From positions 1 through 6,178 of the forward strand of contig JAGVJS010000332.1 of assembly GCA_020051025.1 (NCBI GenBank): a stretch of DNA of 6,178 bases, in the 5' to 3' direction. This document shows, in pieces, positions 1 to 5,410 of this stretch (positions are counted from its first letter, which is position 1; each line of letters starts with the position of its first letter). The stretch comes from Sphingobium sp. (GTDB lineage Bacteria > Pseudomonadota > Alphaproteobacteria > Sphingomonadales > Sphingomonadaceae). The position numbers were made by a program, and so were the translations under genes. The notes under the pieces were generated by a model. It did no database searches, had not been told where the DNA came from, and was given only the letters and a program-made list of their open reading frames with translations.

Positions 1-1002
1 GGCGACGTCGCGCGGATCGGACCTGCCGTGCAACTGGCGCAAGCGGTGGCGCTGGTCCGCGATCTGGTCAACACGCCGGCCGCAGACATGGGGCCGCCCG
101 ATCTGGAAGCCGCCGTGGAGAAGGTTGGTGCCGCCTTTGGCGCGAGCGTCACCGCCATCAGGGGCGACGCGCTGGAACAGGGTTTTCCGATGATTCACGC
201 CGTCGGCAAGGCGGCGGACAAGAGCTTCGCCCCGCGCCTGATCGAACTGCAGTGGGGCGATGCCGCCCATCCGCGCATCGCCATCATCGGCAAGGGCATC
301 TGCTTCGACAGCGGCGGTCTGGACATCAAGCCGTCTTCGGGCATGCGGATCATGAAGAAGGATATGGGCGGCGCGGCCCATGCGCTGGCGCTGGCGAAGC
401 TCATCATGGGCGCGCGGCTGCCGGTGCGGTTGCACCTGCTGATCCCGGCGGCGGAAAATGCGATTGCGGGCAATGCCTTCCGCCCCGGCGATATCTTGCG
501 CACGCGCAAGGGGCTGTCCGTCGAGATCGGCAATACCGATGCCGAAGGGCGGCTGGTGCTGGGCGATGCGCTGACGCGCGCAGGCGAGGACAAGCCCGAA
601 CTCATGATCGATTTCGCGACCCTGACCGGCGCGGCGCGCGTCGCGGTCGGCCCGGACCTGCCCGCCCTGTTCGCCAATGACGATGCGCTGGCGGCCGATA
701 TCGCCGCGGCCGGCGCCCAGGTGGACGACCCGACCTGGCGGTTGCCGCTATGGGACGGCTATGCCGACATGCTGAAATCCGACGTGGCGGACATCAACAA
801 TGCGGGCGAAGGCGGCTTTGCCGGCGCGATCACCGCCGCCTTGTTCCTGAAGCGCTTCGTGCCCGAGGACACGCCCTGGCTGCATCTCGACACCTTCGCA
901 TGGCGCCCCGCATCGAAGCCCGGCCGGCCCAAGGGCGGCGAAGCGCTTGGCCTGCGTGCGGTTTTCCGTCTACTGCAACAGCGTTACGGACGAACCGCAT
1001 AA
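1..1002 (+). CDS. M17 leucyl aminopeptidase family protein (5' partial)
   Basis: Metallo-exopeptidase of the M17 (leucyl aminopeptidase) family, which removes N-terminal residues from peptides in the cytoplasm using two metal ions. The reading frame is open from base 1, so the true start lies upstream; 333 residues are visible, against roughly 450-500 for the family, so most of the N-terminal domain is missing from view. The LVNTPA motif that opens the catalytic domain is at about 67-84. The M17 metal-ligand and catalytic set is complete: GKG Lys (292-294), FDSGG Asp (307-309), DIK Lys (328-330), KKD Asp (361-363), and NTDAEGRL (532-555), which supplies Asp, Glu and Arg. The frame ends at TAA 1000-1002 with no clear terminator behind it. 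The GTG at 28 is an internal Val, not a start. Family assignment is very secure; the exact substrate (general peptides or muropeptide-derived) is not determinable here. Confidence 0.96.
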   Translation, partial: GDVARIGPAVQLAQAVALVRDLVNTPAADMGPPDLEAAVEKVGAAFGASVTAIRGDALEQGFPMIHAVGKAADKSFAPRLIELQWGDAAHPRIAIIGKGICFDSGGLDIKPSSGMRIMKKDMGGAAHALALAKLIMGARLPVRLHLLIPAAENAIAGNAFRPGDILRTRKGLSVEIGNTDAEGRLVLGDALTRAGEDKPELMIDFATLTGAARVAVGPDLPALFANDDALAADIAAAGAQVDDPTWRLPLWDGYADMLKSDVADINNAGEGGFAGAITAALFLKRFVPEDTPWLHLDTFAWRPASKPGRPKGGEALGLRAVFRLLQQRYGRTA

Positions 1003-1063
1003 CAGTTGCGACAGCTTCTCATTCCGTTACGCAACCGGATTGGGAATAGTGCGTTAAGCTGGC

Positions 1064-1459
1064 ATGAACGCGCATAGCCTCACCGAAACCGAGCGCCCCG
1101 CCCTTCAACCCCTGGGACAGTGGATGCGCACGCTGGTCGATTATGTCCGATCGGGGAAACCCGACCTGACCAACCGCCAGATGGCCCTGATGATGACCGT
1201 CTATATCGGGTCCGGCCCGCATACGGTCCGCGGTCTGGCGGAGGCATTGCATGTGTCGAAGCCGGTCATCACCCGCGCGCTGAACAAGCTTTCCGCCCTC
1301 GGCTACCTCCGCCGGGAGCGCGATGTGGCCGATCGTCGCAATATTTTCATCACCCGAACGTCAAAAGGGGCGGAATTCCTTGACGCCTTTCACCATTTCA
1401 TCGCAGGAACCGGCCGCGATGACAGGCACGATCAACTCCGCGCGGAACGCTCCGCCTGA
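1064..1459 (+). CDS. MarR-family winged-helix transcriptional regulator
   Basis: Predicted DNA-binding regulator of 131 residues. A winged helix-turn-helix is visible: HTH at about residues 54-78 (TVRGLAEALHVSKPVITRAL), then a wing with the D-x-R-type motif (VADRRN, residues 88-93) and the TSKG segment at 100-102 that follows the wing in MarR proteins. Residues 15-50 would form the N-terminal dimerisation and support helices. At 131 residues it is shorter than the usual 140-160; the tail after about residue 115 is hydrophilic, so the C-terminal dimerisation helix is short. ATG 1064 is chosen because an in-frame TAA sits at 1055-1057 and the next Met is residue 21. No good Shine-Dalgarno is seen. 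The last 13 codons overlap the peptidase gene. It probably regulates this gene run and may regulate itself; that is inference from position. Ligand unknown. Confidence 0.9.
   Translation: MNAHSLTETERPALQPLGQWMRTLVDYVRSGKPDLTNRQMALMMTVYIGSGPHTVRGLAEALHVSKPVITRALNKLSALGYLRRERDVADRRNIFITRTSKGAEFLDAFHHFIAGTGRDDRHDQLRAERSA
1404..1408 (+). promoter_or_regulatory. Ribosome binding site for the NlpC/P60 gene
   Basis: AGGAA lies 10 bases before ATG 1419, inside the 3' end of the MarR-like gene. It supports starting the peptidase at 1419 rather than at the ATG at 1323, whose extra 32 codons would lie wholly within the regulator gene in another frame. Confidence 0.5.
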
Positions 1460-2327
1460 AAGAACCCGGTTCAAGCTGGATGGCCGGTCAGTAGCGCTCG
1501 ACCGCCGCGTTCATGCGGCGCGCGGCGATCTGGCCGATCTGGCGCTGGCGGGGGTTCTCTTCTCCGCCCATTATGCCAAGGCCGTTGCCCTGACCTGTGT
1601 TGCGCCCGGCGCTGCAATCGTGTCGGGCACATCGCCCACAGCCGAGGCGGTGAGCGAATTGCTGCGCGGCGAAACCTTCCATGCGCTGGACGTAATGACC
1701 GATTGGGCGTGGGGCTTTTGCGGCCATGACGGCTATGTCGGCTATATCCGCCGTGACGCGCTGGACCTGCTGGAAACACCAAACCACCGCATCAAGGTGG
1801 AAAGTGCGCCGCTGTTCAGCGCAGCCGACATCAAGTCGCCGATCGCCGACCATTGGCCGGGCGGCGCGCTCTTCTCAGGCGAGGTGGAGGGCAGCTTCAT
1901 CGCCTGCGCCGAAGGCTATATCCATGTGCGCCATGCCGAACCGGCCGACACGAAGCCGTCAGACTGGGTCGCGACGGCCGAGCGCTATCTGGGCCAGCCC
2001 TATATCTGGGGCGGGCGCGGCCATCGCGGCATCGATTGTTCGGGGCTGGTGCAGGTCGCGCTGGGCCAGGCGGGCATCGCCGTTCCGCGCGACACCGACC
2101 TGCAATGCGAGGGGATCGGCGCACCGATCGATAGCGAAACGGCGCTCCAGCGCGGCGATCTGATCTTCTTCCCCGGCCATGTCGGCATCATGACCGACGG
2201 CAAGACGCTGCTGCACGCCAATGCCCATTGGATGGCCGTGGTAAAGGAGCCGCTGGCAGACATGGTCGCGCGCCTCGCCGACACCAACCCGCAGCCCATC
2301 ATCGCCCGGCGGAGAATCAGCGCATGA
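1419..2327 (+). CDS. C40 (NlpC/P60) cysteine peptidase with N-terminal SH3-like region
   Basis: Predicted cysteine endopeptidase of 302 residues that cleaves peptidoglycan-type peptides, typically at gamma-D-Glu-diamino acid bonds. The C-terminal NlpC/P60 domain covers about residues 175-290: YIWGGR precedes the nucleophile in IDCSGL (Cys207, codon 2037-2039), followed by GDLIFFPGHVGI (His254) and HANAHW (His266), giving the full Cys-His-His/polar set. The N-terminal half (about 20-170) has SH3b-like segments such as GFCGHDGYVGYI, resembling the arrangement in YkfC-like recycling peptidases. No signal peptide, lipobox or transmembrane segment is seen at the N-terminus, so a cytoplasmic location is likely. 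The start at 1419 is preferred over the longer open frame from 1323 because of AGGAA at 1404-1408 and because the extra residues look non-coding. It overlaps the MarR-like gene by 41 bases and argC by 4. Domain call is strong; the recycling role is inference. Confidence 0.93.
   Translation: MTGTINSARNAPPERTRFKLDGRSVALDRRVHAARGDLADLALAGVLFSAHYAKAVALTCVAPGAAIVSGTSPTAEAVSELLRGETFHALDVMTDWAWGFCGHDGYVGYIRRDALDLLETPNHRIKVESAPLFSAADIKSPIADHWPGGALFSGEVEGSFIACAEGYIHVRHAEPADTKPSDWVATAERYLGQPYIWGGRGHRGIDCSGLVQVALGQAGIAVPRDTDLQCEGIGAPIDSETALQRGDLIFFPGHVGIMTDGKTLLHANAHWMAVVKEPLADMVARLADTNPQPIIARRRISA
2311..2314 (+). promoter_or_regulatory. Ribosome binding site for argC
   Basis: GGAG stands 9 bases before ATG 2324 and within the last codons of the peptidase gene. 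With the ATGA stop-start overlap (2324-2327) it fixes the argC start and points to translational coupling. Confidence 0.6.
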
Positions 2328-3268
2328 GCACGAAAGTCTTCATCGACGGTGGCCATGGCACCACCGGCATCGAAATCGCCGACCGGCTGGCCGGTCGCGC
2401 CGAACTGTCGCTCATCACCGTGCCGGAAGAGTTGCGCCGTGACGCCAATGCGCGGCGCGATGCGCTGAACGCCGCCGATGTGGTCATTCTCTGCCTGCCG
2501 GACGATGCCGCGCGCGAAGCCGTGTCGCTGATCGACAACGACCACACCCGTGTCATCGACGCATCGACCGCGCATCGCGTGGCCGATGGCTGGACCTATG
2601 GCTTTCCTGAACTGGAGCCGGGCCATCGCGATGTGCTGGCGAACAGCCGCTTCGTCGCCAATCCCGGCTGCTGGCCGACCGGCTTTCTGGCGCTGGTGCG
2701 TCCGCTGGTGCTGGCCGGCCTGCTGCCTGCCGACTGGCCGGTGACGGTGTCGGGCGCGTCGGGCTATTCGGGCGGCGGCAAGGCGATGATCGCCGAATAT
2801 GAAGGCGAATCCGGCGCGCCGAGCGCTTTCCGCCCCTATGGGCTGACGCTGGGCCACAAGCATGTGCCGGAAATGACCCGCTATTCGGGCCTGGCCCATC
2901 CGCCGCTGTTCGCGCCGGCGGTGGCCAATGCCTATCGCGGCATGATTGTGGAAGTGCCGCTGCAACTGCGGGCGATGCCGGGCGCGCCGACGCTGGCCGA
3001 TATCCATGCCGCGCTGGCGGGTGCCTATACCGGGTCGCAGATCGTCAGCGTCGCATCGCCGGACGAGAGCGCGGCCATGGGCAATGTCACGCTGGAACAT
3101 GTCGGCGCGACCGATCGGCTGGCGCTCTATGTGTTCGGCAGCGAGGCAAGCGGTCAGGCGCGGCTGGTCGCGGCGCTCGACAATCTGGGCAAGGGCGCAG
3201 CCGGCGCGGCGGTCCAGAATCTCAACATATTGGCGGGCCTGCCGGAAACCGCCGGCTTGCGGCTGTAA
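2324..3268 (+). CDS. argC: N-acetyl-gamma-glutamyl-phosphate reductase, type 2
   Basis: NADPH-dependent reductase of arginine biosynthesis that converts N-acetyl-glutamyl-5-phosphate to N-acetylglutamate semialdehyde in the cytoplasm. It has 314 residues, matching the shorter type 2 ArgC branch (about 310) rather than type 1 (about 345). Visible motifs: a nucleotide-binding glycine loop GGHGTTG (9-15), catalytic Cys116 in NPGCWPTG, the SGASGYSGGGK loop (143-153), a GHKHVPEM segment with the probable catalytic His (178-180), and the C-terminal DNLGKGAAGAAVQNLN (286-301). ATG 2324 is chosen because it overlaps the upstream stop as ATGA, has GGAG nine bases ahead, and begins the conserved VFIDGGHGTTG strand; the frame is open back to an ATG at 2228 but those residues are not ArgC-like. 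No other arg gene is in the window, so it is separated from the rest of the pathway at this locus. Confidence 0.95.
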   Translation: MSTKVFIDGGHGTTGIEIADRLAGRAELSLITVPEELRRDANARRDALNAADVVILCLPDDAAREAVSLIDNDHTRVIDASTAHRVADGWTYGFPELEPGHRDVLANSRFVANPGCWPTGFLALVRPLVLAGLLPADWPVTVSGASGYSGGGKAMIAEYEGESGAPSAFRPYGLTLGHKHVPEMTRYSGLAHPPLFAPAVANAYRGMIVEVPLQLRAMPGAPTLADIHAALAGAYTGSQIVSVASPDESAAMGNVTLEHVGATDRLALYVFGSEASGQARLVAALDNLGKGAAGAAVQNLNILAGLPETAGLRL

Positions 3269-3320
3269 GAGGCAGATTACGCGCAATGACCCCGTCGTGC
3301 AATCCGACGCCGTCTTGAAT

Positions 3321-3530
3321 TTAGTGGATGGTGCCCAGCGGCTGGTCGTAGGTGAGCAGCACGATCAGCCGCTCGATCTGACGCCAATGGCAGAAATGAA
3401 TGTGATTGCCCTGATCGAGGCTGCGATCGGCGCGCGCTGCGGCTTCATAGCCGGCATTGTCGCCGAACAGAGCCATCAGCTCAGCCGCATCGTCATAGCT
3501 CTTTCGATCCGAAAGATATGGAACCTGCAT
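3321..3530 (-). CDS. Small conserved-looking protein of unknown function
   Basis: A 69-residue protein that I cannot assign to a named family, although its composition looks like a real soluble protein. The N-terminus (VPYLSDRKSYDDAAELMALF) is followed by an Ala/Asp/Arg-rich helix (NAGYEAAARADRS) and a C-terminal segment HFCHWRQIERLIVLLTYDQ. It contains one Cys and several His (HIHFCHW), but spacing is not a recognisable zinc motif. No signal peptide or membrane helix is seen. The start ATG is at 3528-3530, with a G-run (plus-strand CCCCC at 3536-3540) five bases upstream as a possible ribosome site; TAA is at 3321-3323. It converges on argC with 52 bases between the stops and no strong terminator there. 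It is divergent from the 57-residue membrane protein gene. Reality of the gene is likely; function is unknown. Confidence 0.72.
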   Translation of the reverse strand: MQVPYLSDRKSYDDAAELMALFGDNAGYEAAARADRSLDQGNHIHFCHWRQIERLIVLLTYDQPLGTIH

Positions 3531-3770
3531 TGCAACCCCCGATATTCTGGCGACCTTGTTATGGCGGCAGGCATTTCAATCGCCGTGCCAATTGCATGCT
3601 TTGAAGGCGCAGGCGGGGTTGAAGAGTCAATGTAGCATTAGGCAAGTCCCGCAGTGAGACAATAGTCCCGGAATGGAACGGCTGATCCCGAAACGGGCCA
3701 GCATCGCTTTCGCGCCACCCTGTCACCAAAGCATCTGGTCTCGCCGTCCCTATCATGGCAATGGGCAGTT
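3531..3770. other. Divergent intergenic spacer, no gene recognised
   Basis: These 240 bases separate the starts of two divergent genes and should hold both promoters. I could not find a convincing -35/-10 pair on either strand. The only small structure is a hairpin-capable CCCGAAACGGG at 3687-3697, without a T tract. A minus-strand open frame covers 3559-3756, but its translation is low-complexity and unlike a conserved protein. Confidence 0.5.
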
Positions 3771-3944
3771 ATGAGCAAGGGCAGAAAAGAACCGACCGGC
3801 GCAGGCGCGATCATCGCCTTCCTGATTCTGGCCGGGACGATCGGCGGCGGGCTGATGGGCCAGCCAAGCATCGGCCTGCTGGCGGGAACCGGCGCGGGTG
3901 TGCTGATCGCCGTGCTGCTGTGGCTGCGCGAACGGGGAAAATAA
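3771..3944 (+). CDS. Small two-helix membrane protein, 57 residues
   Basis: A short gene with a well-formed membrane-protein sequence. After a charged N-terminus (MSKGRKEPTG), residues 11-29 form a first hydrophobic helix (AGAIIAFLILAGTIGGGLM), a short QPS turn follows, and residues 34-52 form a second helix (IGLLAGTGAGVLIAVLLWL) ending in the basic tail RERGK. Positive charges at both ends predict a hairpin with both termini in the cytoplasm. The helices are rich in Gly/Ala small-residue faces that favour helix packing. ATG 3771 is the only plausible start in frame; stop is TAA 3942-3944. The upstream GGGC-containing stretch is a weak ribosome site. It lies 62 bases before the PQQ dehydrogenase on the same strand, so cotranscription is possible. 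Function unknown; no enzyme motif is present. Confidence 0.75.
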   Translation: MSKGRKEPTGAGAIIAFLILAGTIGGGLMGQPSIGLLAGTGAGVLIAVLLWLRERGK

Positions 3945-4006
3945 GCCGCGCAGGGGCCGCTTCCAGCCTCTTGCTCCCGATCCTGCGTCCGCATAGATGT
4001 GGCGAC

Positions 4007-5332
4007 ATGAAAAAACATATCATCGCCATCCCCGCGATCCTGCTGCTGATCGGCGGCGGCACCTTCCTCTACCTGGCGCAGGGCAACACGGCCGCATTGC
4101 CGCCGGGCGCGGACACGGGGAAGGAGCCGGTCTTCACCACCCCGAAGAATGAGATGCTGCCAACGGTCAACATCGCCGAGGTGAAGCCGTGGACCGCGAA
4201 TGAAAAGCCGGTTGCTGCGCAGGGCTTGAGCGTGGCGCGCTATGCCGAAGGGCTGGCCCATCCGCGATCGCTGCTGCGTCTGCCCAATGGCGACATATTG
4301 GTGGCCGAAACCAACAGCCCGCCCCGTCCGCAGGGCGGCATCGTCAACAAGGTGATGAATTTCCTGATGAACAAGGCAGGCGCCGGCGTGCCGTCCGCCA
4401 ACCGCATCACCCTGTTGCGGGACGTCGATGGTGACGGCAAGGCGGAGACCAAGACGGCCTTCCTGACCGGCCTCAATTCGCCCTATGGCATGGCGCTGAT
4501 CGGCGACACGCTTTATGTCGCCAATACCGATGCGCTGATGGCCTTCCCCTACAAGGAAGGCGACACGAAGATCACGGACAAGGGCCGCAAGATCATCGAC
4601 CTGCCCGCGCAGGCGCCCAACCAGCATTGGACCAAGAGCCTGACCGCCAGCCCGGAAGGGCTGCTCTATGTCGGCGTCGGCTCCAACAGCAATATCGGCG
4701 ACAACGGACTGGACGTGGAAAAGGGCCGCGCCCTTGTGCTGGAGGTGAACCCCAAGACGGGATATAAGCGCATCTTCGCGTCCGGCCTGCGCAATCCGGT
4801 CGGCCTGGCGTTCGAACCGAAGAGTGGCGAGCTATGGGGCGTGGTGAATGAGCGCGACATGCTCGGTGGCGATCTGGTCCCCGATTATCTGACGCGGGTG
4901 GAATTCGGTGCCTTCTACGGCTGGCCGTGGAATTACTGGGGCGGGTATGAAGATCGCCGCGTCCAGCCGCAGCGCCCGGAAATCCGCGAATATACCAAAC
5001 GCCCCGACTATGCGCTGGGCAACCATGTGGCGCCGCTGGGCCTGACCTTCGCCAACGGGCTGCAACTGGGCGCGCCCTATACCGACGGCGCGATCGTCGG
5101 CCTGCATGGCAGCTGGAACCGTAAACCCGCCGCCGGCTACAAGGTCGTCTATGTCGGCTTTGCCGATGGCGAGGCGGGCAAGGCCAAGCCGGTGGATGTG
5201 CTGACCGGCTTCCTGAACAAGGATGGCGCTGCGCGCGGTCGCCCGGTCGATGTCACCGCCGACGCCAAGGGTGCGCTGCTGGTCAGCGACGATGTCGGCG
5301 GCGTGGTGTGGCGCGTGACGAAAGCGCAGTAA
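4007..5332 (+). CDS. PQQ-dependent sugar (sorbosone-type) dehydrogenase
   Basis: Six-bladed beta-propeller quinoprotein of the glucose/sorbosone dehydrogenase family, expected to oxidise sugars or aldoses in the periplasm with PQQ as cofactor. It has 441 residues. The N-terminus KKHIIAIPAILLLIGGGTF is a signal peptide or membrane anchor without a lipobox Cys. Family landmarks follow in order: LPNGDILVAETN, ANRITLLRDVDGDG, NQHWTKSL with His207 (candidate catalytic base), YVGVGSNSNIGDNG, SGLRNPVGL with Arg262, NERDMLGGDLVPDYLT, FYGWPWNYWGG, and LHGSWNRKPAAGYKV with Lys373. His207, Arg262 and Lys373 are plausible equivalents of the PQQ-site His, Arg and Lys of soluble glucose dehydrogenase, by motif comparison only. 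No cytochrome c CXXCH motif is present, so electrons must go to a separate acceptor. ATG 4007 is chosen because the signal-like segment begins there; the upstream open frame reads as Arg-rich shadow. Shine-Dalgarno is poor. Exact substrate unknown. Confidence 0.9.
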   Translation: MKKHIIAIPAILLLIGGGTFLYLAQGNTAALPPGADTGKEPVFTTPKNEMLPTVNIAEVKPWTANEKPVAAQGLSVARYAEGLAHPRSLLRLPNGDILVAETNSPPRPQGGIVNKVMNFLMNKAGAGVPSANRITLLRDVDGDGKAETKTAFLTGLNSPYGMALIGDTLYVANTDALMAFPYKEGDTKITDKGRKIIDLPAQAPNQHWTKSLTASPEGLLYVGVGSNSNIGDNGLDVEKGRALVLEVNPKTGYKRIFASGLRNPVGLAFEPKSGELWGVVNERDMLGGDLVPDYLTRVEFGAFYGWPWNYWGGYEDRRVQPQRPEIREYTKRPDYALGNHVAPLGLTFANGLQLGAPYTDGAIVGLHGSWNRKPAAGYKVVYVGFADGEAGKAKPVDVLTGFLNKDGAARGRPVDVTADAKGALLVSDDVGGVVWRVTKAQ

Positions 5333-5352
5333 CAACGCGATAGCCGACAAGA

Positions 5353-5392
5353 AAAAAGGGGCGGTCCTGAACAGTCAGAACCGCCTCTTTTT
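5353..5392. terminator. Bidirectional intrinsic terminator
   Basis: Two 18-base arms (5353-5370 and 5375-5392) surround a 4-base loop ACAG. Sixteen of 18 pairs are Watson-Crick; the other two are one G-U wobble and one mismatch, which swap places depending on strand. The GC-rich core (GGGGCGGT/ACCGCCTC) is flanked by an A tract on the left and a T tract on the right, so it can end transcription in both directions between the convergent dehydrogenase (stop 20 bases away) and DUF815 (stop 18 bases away) genes. Confidence 0.9.
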
Positions 5393-5410
5393 GCGTCAGA
5401 ACGGCAGGTT

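Noticed and set aside
1323..1418. Upstream extension of the NlpC/P60 gene to ATG 1323
   Set aside because: The extra 32 codons lie entirely inside the MarR-like gene in another frame and look non-coding; ATG 1419 has an AGGAA ahead of it.
2000..3286. Long minus-strand open frame (428 codons) opposite argC and the end of the peptidase gene
   Set aside because: It is antisense to a clear ArgC and the NlpC/P60 catalytic domain. Its translation is rich in Arg, Ala, Gly, His and Gln with no domain, as expected when GC-rich codons are read on the opposite strand.
3284..3320. Possible terminator between argC and the convergent 69-codon gene
   Set aside because: Only a 4-pair stem (GTCG/CGAC) with a loose loop and no T tract is present.
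3559..3756. Minus-strand 65-codon frame in the divergent spacer
   Set aside because: The translation has no conserved-looking segment, there is no ribosome site, and it would occupy the region expected to hold two promoters.
3971..3999. Possible sigma-70 promoter TTGCTC-17-TAGATG before the dehydrogenase
   Set aside because: Each hexamer matches the consensus at only about three positions and the implied transcript would start at or next to the start codon, so it is not better than chance.
3755..4006. Upstream extension of the PQQ dehydrogenase to ATG 3755
   Set aside because: The added 84 residues are Arg/Asp-rich shadow of the 57-residue membrane protein, and the extension would bury the signal-like segment that starts at 4007.
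3638..4627. Minus-strand open frame (329 codons) opposite the small membrane protein and the dehydrogenase N-terminal half
   Set aside because: It covers well-supported plus-strand coding sequence and has no recognisable motif; its composition is that of an antisense shadow.
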